Of a stretch of 6,156 nt of DNA, positions 1-5,543 are shown in pieces. This DNA is from JAVBOJ01 sp031550755 (lineage in GTDB: Bacteria > Bacillota > Clostridia > Oscillospirales > UBA929). The position numbers and the translations under genes were made by a program. Under the pieces are notes generated by a model. It had not been told where the DNA came from. It worked only from the letters and a program-made list of their open reading frames with translations, and searched no databases. The stretch covers positions 1-6,156 of the forward strand of contig JAVBOJ010000106.1 of the NCBI GenBank assembly GCA_031550755.1, read 5' to 3'. Position 1 is the first letter of the stretch. Each line of letters opens with the position of its first letter.

Positions 1-1122
1 CGCCTCGTCATGGAAATAATGCTCTCCCGGCTGCGCCGCCAGCGCACCCACCGCCGCCGCGTGCAGCTCGCCGCACAGCCACAGCATCTCGGCCTTTTCA
101 TGGGCGGTTTTGGCCCCCTTGTCCATGATCCGGTCGATCAGCGCCTCGCAGCCGGCGGCGTTGCGGCTGTTGAGCTCGGCCCGCAGCCGCGCGGCTATGC
201 CGTGCAGACCCAGCGGGGCGTATTCGATGGGGGGCAGCTCGTCCCGGGCCAGCACCGGCTTGCCGCTGAGATAATGATACCCGTCCAGCGCCGTAAGGCA
301 GCTTCGGCAGGCTTCCAGACTGAGCTCTCCCCGGAACGGCCCCGCCAGCAGAATATTGGGCTGGAGACCGATCATGTTGCGCGACACGGCCGACAGCTTT
401 TCGGAGAACACATCGTCGCCCGGCAGCGCGCCCCAATGCAGAAGGGTCATCCTCCGGTGCTCGGTCTCGGCCAGCACATGACGCTCGTAACAGCTGCGGG
501 CCAAGGCTTCCACCATTTCCGTCTCCCACAAAAACAACCGGCGGTATTCCTCCGGGTCGGCCGGTGGCAGCCAGATCTGCGCCACGCCGTAGCCGTCCCA
601 GACCCCCTCCTCCCGCAAGAGCTCGGCATACACGTCGGGCAGCGGCGCGTTGCCCGCCATGCGCCGGCAGGCCGCGCGCAAGTGCTCCTGCCGCTGCCGT
701 TCGGCGTCCTCCCGCACGGCGGAGGCTTCAGCCAGATGACGCCGCTCCCACGCTTTTTTGCGCGCCACATGCAGGCTTTGGCGCAGGGTGTCCTCGTCAA
801 GCTGGGTTTTGGTGAGATAATCCACCGCGCCCAACCGCAAGGCTTCCTGTACCAAATCAAATTCCTGCAAATTGGTCAGCATGATGAATACGATATGCGG
901 CCGGGTTTCCCGCACCGCCCGCAGCAGCCCCAGCCCGTTGAGCACCGGCATACTGATGTCGGTGATGACGATGTCCGGATGCAGGCTGTCGATTATTTCC
1001 AGCGCCTGCTTGCCGTTGCGCGCCGCGCCGATCAGCTCGCACTCGACCGACGTCCAGTCCAGCATAAATTTCAGCCCAGACAAAATGATGGGCTCATCGT
1101 CCACCAGAAGCACTTTATACAT
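1..1122 (-). CDS. YesN-type response regulator, receiver domain plus linker; C-terminal part beyond left edge (partial)
   Basis: The reverse-strand frame from the ATG at 1122-1120 is open without a stop to the window edge (374 codons). Residues 1-120 form a receiver domain. It starts MYKVLLVDDEP, with the acidic pair D8/D9, and has the phospho-acceptor D55 in IVITD, followed by MPVLNGL, T83 in FIMLT, and K105 in DYLTKTQL. The usual Pro after the conserved Lys is Thr here. Residues from about 110 to 160 are charged and helical (RKKAWERRHLAEAS), like the linker of YesN regulators. Residues 160-374 match the variable middle region of that family. YesN proteins end in an AraC-type helix-turn-helix DNA-binding domain. 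That part is not in the window, so DNA binding is inferred from family and context. The gene overlaps the kinase gene by 8 bases and has an excellent AAGGAGG site inside it, so the two are probably cotranscribed and translationally coupled. It probably controls the divergent transport genes. Confidence 0.93.
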   Translation of the reverse strand, partial: MYKVLLVDDEPIILSGLKFMLDWTSVECELIGAARNGKQALEIIDSLHPDIVITDISMPVLNGLGLLRAVRETRPHIVFIMLTNLQEFDLVQEALRLGAVDYLTKTQLDEDTLRQSLHVARKKAWERRHLAEASAVREDAERQRQEHLRAACRRMAGNAPLPDVYAELLREEGVWDGYGVAQIWLPPADPEEYRRLFLWETEMVEALARSCYERHVLAETEHRRMTLLHWGALPGDDVFSEKLSAVSRNMIGLQPNILLAGPFRGELSLEACRSCLTALDGYHYLSGKPVLARDELPPIEYAPLGLHGIAARLRAELNSRNAAGCEALIDRIMDKGAKTAHEKAEMLWLCGELHAAAVGALAAQPGEHYFHDEA

Positions 1123-2791
1123 CTTCCGCACCCTCCTTGGGAATCTTGACCGTCATCTCGGTATATTCACCCTTGACGCTGACGCAAAATAGCCCGCATT
1201 CCGGGCCGTACACCAGCCGCAGCCGTTCGTTGACATTGGATACGCCGATGCCGGAAAGCCCGCCGGCGGCGCGCCGGCCGCCGCGCAGCATGGTTTCGGT
1301 TTCTTCCGGCGTCATACCCACGCCGTCATCGCGGATGGTGATGAGCAGATACGCGCCGTCTTCGCGGGCGTCCACCATGATGGAGCCCTGTCCCTCCTTG
1401 GGCGCGATGCCGTGAAAAATGGCGTTTTCCACCAGCGGCTGGAGGGTGAGCTTGACGATCTTGTATTGCCGCAGCTCCTGCGGCACATGGTTTACATACG
1501 AAAAGCTCTCCATATAGCGGATGGACTGAATGTTCACATATTCCTGCAACAGTGCCAGCTCGTTGTCCAGCGTGATCTTGTCGCCGACGCCCTTGGCCAG
1601 GTTTTTCAGAAGACTGGACAGACCGCGCGTCATGGTCATGATGCCGGTGTTTTTCTGGATGGAGGCCATCCACTGAATGGAATCCAGCGTGTTGTAGAGA
1701 AAATGCGGATTGACCTGACTTTGGAGCAGGGCGATGTCGGAATTTTTCTGTTTTTTGTACATTTCCTCTGTTTCGATCAGCAATTGGCGGATACTGCCGC
1801 TCATTTCGTTGACCATTCGGCCGGTTTCGGCGATCTCGTCGCGGCCGCGCTCTATGGCCGGGTCAAAGCTCAGGTCATTGCCGGCGATTTTTTGGATGCG
1901 GTTCATCAGGCGGCCCAAGGGGCGGGTAATCACGCTGGACAGCAAAAACGCCAGCACCAGCGCCGCCACGAGCGAGGTGATGACCACCACCATCACCGTA
2001 TAGACGATGGGGCGCCCGCCGCTGCCACTGAGGACGGTCACGTCGGAACGGCTGTACAGGGTCAGGCGGGGCAGACGCAGCGGCGCCGACTGGATTTTGT
2101 ATACAAGTCCATTTTCGGACACCGTCTGGGTATCCTCATACGCGCCAGCCGCCTCCACAAAAAAGTGGTCGTTGCCGTAGGGCTCGATCACCTCTCGCAG
2201 CCAGCCCATGTCCATTTCAATGTAAATCCAGGCATCCTGCGTGTCATAAATGGGACAGAGCAGCGCCAGACAGTCCGCGCCGTTGTATATGGACACCGAG
2301 AGATCCACCGTCGCGCCGAATCCGCCGGCGTTTTGGGCGGTCTCAAACAGAGGCAGAGCCCGCACCTTGGCGGTGTCGGCCGGCTCGCTGTAGATTTTCG
2401 TCACAGCCTGCGCCGTCAGGCCGCTCCCGTTGAAGGCCATCAGCTTGGTAATGTGCCGATCCACCTGAGAGGTGGAGAGATAAAGCTTTAATGTCTCCTG
2501 GGCGCGCAGGGCGTCGCGTTTTTCGCGCGGCGTGCCCAGCGAGCTGGGCCACATGCCCCGCGCCACATCGGCGTCGCTGGCGCAGAAAACCCCCAGATTT
2601 TCAAACCGAGCCAGACTGTCGTTGAGTCGGTTTTGTACACTCGCCAAATCCAGACGGCTGATGCTGTCGGCCTTTTCGGTGATGATCGAGGTGAGATAAA
2701 AGTACAGAAAAAAGTTGCTGACCACGCCCACAAGGATAATACAGGCGGCCGAGGAGGCAATAATCTTCACTTTTAAACTGTGAAAATTCAC
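1115..2791 (-). CDS. YesM-type sensor histidine kinase
   Basis: This is a membrane histidine kinase of the LytS/YesM class and the presumed partner of the overlapping response regulator. With the GTG at 2791 as start (558 residues), a transmembrane segment lies at about 9-31. A roughly 230-residue extracytoplasmic sensor region follows, then a second transmembrane segment at about 265-287 and a HAMP linker at about 289-341. The His_kinase motif QSQVNPHFLYNTLD carries the probable phospho-acceptor H363. The ATPase domain has an N box (QPLVENAIFHG), a G1 box (DDGVGM) and a G2 box (GIGVSN). The frame stays open upstream to a GTG at 2848 (577 residues). I prefer 2791 because the promoter at 2831-2859 would start transcription near 2824, downstream of 2848. 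A GGGGTG site also lies 7 bases before the GTG at 2791, and the protein then starts NFHSLKVKII, directly before the first membrane helix, as in relatives. The gene ends EDV-stop, overlapping the regulator by 8 bases. The ligand cannot be read from the sequence. Confidence 0.94.
   Translation of the reverse strand: MNFHSLKVKIIASSAACIILVGVVSNFFLYFYLTSIITEKADSISRLDLASVQNRLNDSLARFENLGVFCASDADVARGMWPSSLGTPREKRDALRAQETLKLYLSTSQVDRHITKLMAFNGSGLTAQAVTKIYSEPADTAKVRALPLFETAQNAGGFGATVDLSVSIYNGADCLALLCPIYDTQDAWIYIEMDMGWLREVIEPYGNDHFFVEAAGAYEDTQTVSENGLVYKIQSAPLRLPRLTLYSRSDVTVLSGSGGRPIVYTVMVVVITSLVAALVLAFLLSSVITRPLGRLMNRIQKIAGNDLSFDPAIERGRDEIAETGRMVNEMSGSIRQLLIETEEMYKKQKNSDIALLQSQVNPHFLYNTLDSIQWMASIQKNTGIMTMTRGLSSLLKNLAKGVGDKITLDNELALLQEYVNIQSIRYMESFSYVNHVPQELRQYKIVKLTLQPLVENAIFHGIAPKEGQGSIMVDAREDGAYLLITIRDDGVGMTPEETETMLRGGRRAAGGLSGIGVSNVNERLRLVYGPECGLFCVSVKGEYTEMTVKIPKEGAEDV
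1131..1138 (-). promoter_or_regulatory. Ribosome binding site of the response regulator
   Basis: The reverse strand reads AAGGAGGG, a near-perfect anti-16S match, about 8-9 bases before the ATG at 1122. It lies inside the last codons of the kinase gene. This fixes the regulator start and supports coupled translation of kinase and regulator. Confidence 0.85.
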
Positions 2792-2798
2792 AAAAATA

Positions 2799-2804
2799 CA
2801 CCCC
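2799..2804 (-). promoter_or_regulatory. Probable ribosome binding site of the histidine kinase
   Basis: The reverse strand reads GGGGTG, 7 bases before the GTG at 2791. It is a moderate Shine-Dalgarno match. No comparable purine-rich site precedes the alternative GTG at 2848, so it helps decide the start. Confidence 0.5.
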
Positions 2805-2830
2805 GGAAATCCAGTTTGTTTGGCGGTTTC

Positions 2831-2859
2831 AGTATAGTCCTTGTCCACGGAAATGTCAA
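2831..2859 (-). promoter_or_regulatory. Sigma-A-type promoter of the kinase-regulator operon
   Basis: The reverse strand has TTGACA at 2859-2854, a 17-base spacer, and TATACT at 2836-2831. This is a 6/6 match to the -35 consensus and 5/6 to the -10, with ideal spacing. The expected transcription start is near 2824, giving a leader of about 33 bases before the GTG at 2791. So good a promoter suggests substantial basal expression of the two-component system. Confidence 0.82.
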
Positions 2860-2952
2860 AGTATCACGCCGATAAAATTTTGATTTCGAAAGATATTACT
2901 AAATTTTGCCCGGGAATCAAAAAATAATACTGGATAATTGCCAAATGCTTGG
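2860..2952. promoter_or_regulatory. AT-rich control region between divergent promoters
   Basis: About 93 bases separate the two divergent -35 boxes. The stretch is strikingly AT-rich against its GC-rich neighbours. It contains the palindrome TTTCGAAA (2884-2891) and a short inverted pair TTTTG/CAAAA (2904-2908 and 2918-2922) flanking CCCGGG. On the reverse strand it also has ATCGG and ATACTTTG words that recur upstream of the binding-protein gene. No gene fits here. A role as regulator-binding region is inferred from position. Confidence 0.5.
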
Positions 2953-2981
2953 TTGTGAAACCCGTCCGGACGCGATACACT
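2953..2981 (+). promoter_or_regulatory. Probable promoter of the SurA-like gene
   Basis: TTGTGA (2953-2958), a 17-base spacer and TACACT (2976-2981) form a moderate sigma-A promoter with 4/6 matches in each box. The spacer holds a perfect 10-base palindrome, CGTCCGGACG, at 2963-2972. The same box pattern (TTGTGR, 17, TACACT) precedes the binding-protein gene. Confidence 0.58.
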
Positions 2982-3003
2982 GAACAGGGAGCTTTACAGC
3001 CTG

Positions 3004-3011
3004 AAAGGAGG
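3004..3011 (+). promoter_or_regulatory. Ribosome binding site that fixes the start of the SurA-like gene
   Basis: AAAGGAGG lies 9 bases before the ATG at 3021. The frame is open upstream to a start at 2949, but that would lie before the predicted transcription start and lacks a good site, so 3021 is chosen. Confidence 0.85.
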
Positions 3012-3020
3012 CGCGTTTTC

Positions 3021-3974
3021 ATGCGTGCAAAACGCGGGAAAATTTGGATGGCGGCGGGTGTCATGACCGTTGCGGCGGCTGGGTTGGCGGTGTTTTTGCT
3101 GACCGCGCCGGGCGGCGGGCGGACGACCTATGAGACCCTGCCGGCGCTCACCGTGCTGACGGTGGACGGCTATCCGGTCATGACCGACGAATTTCAGCTG
3201 TTTTTAAAGGACGAACGGGCGCTGACGGTGGCGCATTTTGCCGAAAAATACGGTGCGCAGCCCGACAGCGGGTTCTGGACGCGCGATTTTGACGGACAGA
3301 CGCCGATGGAGTACGCCAGGGACGCGGCGCTGGCCAAGCTGCTGGCGGTCAAGACCGAGGACATTTTGCTCCATGAGCGCGGGCTGCTGGAGGAGATCGG
3401 TTTCGCCCAAATTGTGGCCGACATGGAGAAGAAAAACGCCGATCAGGCCGCCAAGCTCGCGGCGGGGCAGCCGGTATACGGCATGGTCAAATACGACCTG
3501 TTCACCTATTATTGGCGGGAGCGCTCCAACCGCCGGACGGCGCTGCTGACCTCGCAGATCGAGCAGGCAAACCCGCCCGAGGCGGCGCTCAGGACGCTGT
3601 ACGAAGAAAACCGCGACCTGCTGGGCCGCGGCACCGAGATCACAATTGAGATTGCCTATGAGGGCGGCGGGGTCGAGACGGAGACCTTCTCGGAGTACAC
3701 TATTTCCAAGGAGGACATGGAGGCGCTGGCGGTCTGGCAGTCGCTGTCGGGTCAGCAGCCCGGTGCGCGGCTCGACGGGGTGTTTTTGCGGGGGCGGACG
3801 GCCAATGTCACGCTGCTGTCCAAAAACGAACTGGGCGGCGAGAGCTTTGAGGACGCGCACAATTTCCTCGTGCGGACGTATGCGGAGGAGCAATTGAGGC
3901 AGCTCATCGCCAAGCGGCAGGAGGACGCGCGGCTGGTCATAGACCGGGACAAGTGGGACGCGGCGGGGTATTGA
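3021..3974 (+). CDS. Membrane-anchored SurA/PrsA-like protein without an obvious parvulin domain
   Basis: This is a 317-residue protein with a basic N-terminus (MRAKRGK) and a hydrophobic helix at about 9-29. It is probably an uncleaved signal anchor, because no lipobox Cys is present, and the rest should face outside the membrane. Residues about 44-180 resemble the SurA N-terminal chaperone fold found in foldase-like proteins. The region opens with LTVDGYPVMTDEFQLFL, followed by FAEKYGAQ, FWTRDF and helices such as AALAKLLAVKTEDILLHERG, and then VYGMVKYDLFTYYW. Residues about 186-200 (PEAALRTLYEENRDLL) look like the helix that normally leads into a peptidyl-prolyl isomerase domain. What follows is only a short strand-rich segment (205-268) and a final charged helix (275-306). 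I see no parvulin signature such as the usual HIL and F-A-S pattern. A chaperone-like role for exported proteins is inferred. The assignment rests on remembered family features. It is divergent from the kinase gene and 160 bases before the binding-protein gene, with no terminator seen between, so partial cotranscription is possible. Confidence 0.75.
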   Translation: MRAKRGKIWMAAGVMTVAAAGLAVFLLTAPGGGRTTYETLPALTVLTVDGYPVMTDEFQLFLKDERALTVAHFAEKYGAQPDSGFWTRDFDGQTPMEYARDAALAKLLAVKTEDILLHERGLLEEIGFAQIVADMEKKNADQAAKLAAGQPVYGMVKYDLFTYYWRERSNRRTALLTSQIEQANPPEAALRTLYEENRDLLGRGTEITIEIAYEGGGVETETFSEYTISKEDMEALAVWQSLSGQQPGARLDGVFLRGRTANVTLLSKNELGGESFEDAHNFLVRTYAEEQLRQLIAKRQEDARLVIDRDKWDAAGY

Positions 3975-4023
3975 CGAATCGAAAAATGTGACGGGTTTAA
4001 AAAATTTTCCAACAATGATTCCT

Positions 4024-4066
4024 GAAATCGAAAAAAAGTGCGCCAAAATCGGAGAATACTTTGTTG
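4024..4066 (+). repeat. Possible direct-repeat operator for the AraC-type regulator
   Basis: AATCGAAAAA at 4026-4035 and AATCGGAGAA at 4047-4056 match at 8 of 10 bases and are offset by exactly 21 bases, two helical turns. The second copy lies just upstream of the -35 box. AraC-family activators classically bind two direct half-sites about 21 bases apart next to the -35 box. Assignment to the neighbouring YesN-type regulator is inference. The A-rich composition makes chance matches easy. Confidence 0.35.
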
Positions 4067-4092
4067 TGGGAAAGCAATAAAATGGATACACT
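4064..4092 (+). promoter_or_regulatory. Probable promoter of the sugar-binding protein gene
   Basis: TTGTGG (4064-4069), a 17-base spacer and TACACT (4087-4092) form a sigma-A-like promoter with a weak -35 box. That is typical of a promoter needing an activator. The expected start is near 4099, giving a leader of about 36 bases. Confidence 0.58.
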
Positions 4093-4120
4093 AAAGCCGT
4101 ACCCTGCGCTATTTTTAAAT

Positions 4121-4127
4121 AGGAGAG
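4121..4127 (+). promoter_or_regulatory. Ribosome binding site of the sugar-binding protein
   Basis: AGGAGAG has its GGAG core 9 bases before the ATG at 4135. An ATG at 4128 lies in another frame and too close to the site. Only the 4135 start gives a lipoprotein signal peptide. Confidence 0.82.
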
Positions 4128-4134
4128 ATGAAAA

Positions 4135-5472
4135 ATGAAAAAAGCGCTTGCTCTCGCTCTGGCCATGCTGATGCTGGTCGCCTGTCTGGCCGGCTGCGGC
4201 GACACCAAAACCTCGCCGACGCCCGCCGGGACTTCTCCGACCCCCACCAAGGCCACCGACACCCCGACCCCGGCCCCGACGCCCTCGCCCATCAGCGGCA
4301 AACTGACTTTCTCCCTGTGGGATTTCACCGCCGGCAACATGTACATTCAAAACCTGATCGACGGCTTTAAGGCCCTGTATCCCGATGTGGAAATCGAAGT
4401 CATCGACACCCCGTCGGCCGACTACACCGCCAAGCTGGGCGTTGACCTCAACGGTGGCGCCGCGGCCGATGTCCTCCTCATCAAGGACGCCGATACGGCT
4501 GTTTCCTACAACAAAAAAGGCCAACTGATGGATCTGGCTCCTTTTATCGCCCGTGACGGCGTGGATCTTTCCATCTACAACGGTCTGGCCGAGAACTTCA
4601 ACTTCGACGGCAAGCAGGTCGGCTTGCCCTACCGTACAGACTATTATGTCCTGTATTACAACAAAGCTGTCTTTGACGCCGCGGGCGAAGCCTATCCCAA
4701 AAACGACATGACCTGGGCCGAGTTTGAAGCGCTGGCCAAAAAGCTGACCAAGGGCGAGGGTGCCGACAAGACCTACGGCGCGCACTTCCACACCTGGCAG
4801 GCCTGCGTTGAGAACTGGGCCGTGCAGGGCGGCAAGGGCACCATCATGGGCCCCGACTACAGCTTCATGAAGCCCGCCTATGAAATGATCCTGCGCATGC
4901 AGAACGATGACAAAACCATTCAGGATTACGCCACCCTGAAGACCGGCAACATCCACTACTCCAGCGCCTTCTACGCCGGCAACGTCGGCATGATGCCCAT
5001 GGGCACCTGGTTTATCGCCACCCTCGTGGAGAAGATCAAGTCCGGCGAAGTCAACGTCGATTTCGGCGTGGCCACTCTGCCGCACTTTGACGGCGTCAAA
5101 GCTGGCGAGACCGTCGGTTCCACCACCCCGATCGCCATCAACGCGGCCGCCAAAAACCCCGAGGCCGCTTGGGCGTTCCTGCAGTACTGCACCAGCCTTG
5201 ACGGCGGCAAGATCCTGGCCGAGGCCGGCGGCTTCGCGGGCTGCATCAACAGCGATATGCTCGGCATCATCACCAGCAATCCCCTCGTGCCGGCCGGCAC
5301 CGCCGAGGCGCTGACGGTGGAGAACATCGTCCTTGACCGTCCGATCGTGGAGCATGTCAGCGAAGTCAACACCATGCTGGGCGAAGAGCACGGCCTCGTG
5401 ATGCTCGGTGAGAGCACGCTGGATCAGTTCATCACGAATGTTACCGATCGCGCCAAAGGAATCGTCGGCTGA
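4135..5472 (+). CDS. Extracellular sugar-binding lipoprotein of an ABC importer (CUT1 type)
   Basis: This is a 445-residue solute-binding protein of the SBP_bac_1/UgpB-MalE class, the usual length for the family. It captures a carbohydrate outside the cell and hands it to the permeases encoded next. A short basic start (MKK) and hydrophobic core lead to the lipobox LAGC with the lipidated Cys at 21. A second lipobox-like LVAC ends at Cys17. Residues 22-54 are a Thr/Pro/Ser-rich tether. The binding domain starts at about 56 (KLTFSLWDFTAG). Family features follow: FKALYPDVEIEVI (78-90), ADVLLIKDAD (111-120), GLPYRTDYYVLYYNKAVFDAAG (163-184), MTWAEFEALAKKL (192-204) and the hallmark MPMGTWF (287-293). 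Aromatic residues such as W62, Y170, Y171, W221 and W292 could stack on sugar rings, but the exact sugar cannot be read. A stem-loop and the permease gene follow. Regulation by the upstream two-component system is inferred from context. Confidence 0.95.
   Translation: MKKALALALAMLMLVACLAGCGDTKTSPTPAGTSPTPTKATDTPTPAPTPSPISGKLTFSLWDFTAGNMYIQNLIDGFKALYPDVEIEVIDTPSADYTAKLGVDLNGGAAADVLLIKDADTAVSYNKKGQLMDLAPFIARDGVDLSIYNGLAENFNFDGKQVGLPYRTDYYVLYYNKAVFDAAGEAYPKNDMTWAEFEALAKKLTKGEGADKTYGAHFHTWQACVENWAVQGGKGTIMGPDYSFMKPAYEMILRMQNDDKTIQDYATLKTGNIHYSSAFYAGNVGMMPMGTWFIATLVEKIKSGEVNVDFGVATLPHFDGVKAGETVGSTTPIAINAAAKNPEAAWAFLQYCTSLDGGKILAEAGGFAGCINSDMLGIITSNPLVPAGTAEALTVENIVLDRPIVEHVSEVNTMLGEEHGLVMLGESTLDQFITNVTDRAKGIVG
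4210..4290 (+). repeat. Low-complexity Thr/Pro tether coding segment
   Basis: Codons 26-52 of the binding protein are rich in Thr, Pro and Ser, with repeated TPTP and SPTP units, and read as C-rich DNA. The segment probably spaces the binding domain from the lipid anchor across the cell wall. Such DNA is prone to length variation. Confidence 0.75.
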
Positions 5473-5488
5473 TTCAATACGGTTTTTT

Positions 5489-5516
5489 GAAGGGCGGGCG
5501 GCAATGCCCGCCCTTC
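5489..5516 (+). ncRNA. Intergenic RNA stem-loop between binding-protein and permease genes
   Basis: GAAGGGCGGGC (5489-5499) pairs perfectly with GCCCGCCCTTC (5506-5516) around a six-base loop, GGCAAT. The 11-bp GC-rich stem begins 17 bases after the stop codon. It is followed by CCAGTAAAA and not a T-run, so it is not a standard intrinsic terminator; the T-run TTTTTT lies before it. In sugar operons such hairpins often stabilise the upstream binding-protein mRNA after processing or partly attenuate transcription, giving more binding protein than permease. That role is inferred here. Confidence 0.8.
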
Positions 5517-5529
5517 CCAGTAAAACGCA

Positions 5530-5535
5530 AGGGGG
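5530..5535 (+). promoter_or_regulatory. Ribosome binding site of the permease
   Basis: AGGGGG lies 8 bases before the ATG at 5544. It is one mismatch from AGGAGG, weaker than the sites of the SurA-like gene and the response regulator, which fits lower permease synthesis. Confidence 0.6.
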
Positions 5536-5543
5536 CGTTTCTC

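Larger units (their letters stand above)
3975..4134 (+). promoter_or_regulatory. 160-base intergenic control region before the binding-protein gene
   Basis: This AT-rich gap has no coding frame of its own. It contains related words GAATCGAAAAA (3976-3986), AAATCGAAAAA (4025-4035) and AAATCGGAGAA (4046-4056), then a promoter at 4064-4092 and a Shine-Dalgarno site. No GC-rich stem with a T-run is present, so the upstream gene has no recognisable terminator here. Confidence 0.55.

Noticed and set aside
10..1149. Long plus-strand open frame (379 codons) opposite the response regulator
   Set aside because: It is an antisense shadow of a GC-rich gene. The reverse frame has a full receiver domain and ribosome site; this frame gives a His/Gln/Arg-rich product with no recognisable domain.
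1412..2491. Plus-strand open frame of 359 codons opposite the kinase
   Set aside because: It is an antisense shadow: the reverse frame carries all histidine kinase boxes, while this product is His/Gln-rich with no domain.
3993..4010. Possible terminator after the SurA-like gene (GGTTTAAAAAATTTTCC)
   Set aside because: It is only an imperfect AT-rich dyad without a GC stem or a T-run after a hairpin, so it is unlikely to terminate transcription.
3204..4346. Minus-strand open frame of 380 codons opposite the SurA-like gene and across the intergenic gap
   Set aside because: It crosses a promoter-bearing gap and two sense genes, has no domain features, and the sense frames have good ribosome sites and signal sequences.
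3997..5391. Minus-strand open frame of 464 codons opposite the binding-protein gene
   Set aside because: It mirrors the strong C-ending codon bias of the binding-protein gene. The product is Gly/Val/Asp-rich without motifs, and the sense frame is a clear solute-binding protein.
5483..5516. The 5489-5516 hairpin as an intrinsic terminator
   Set aside because: The T-run lies before the stem on the plus strand, and the minus strand would have an A-run after it, so neither strand has the terminator layout.
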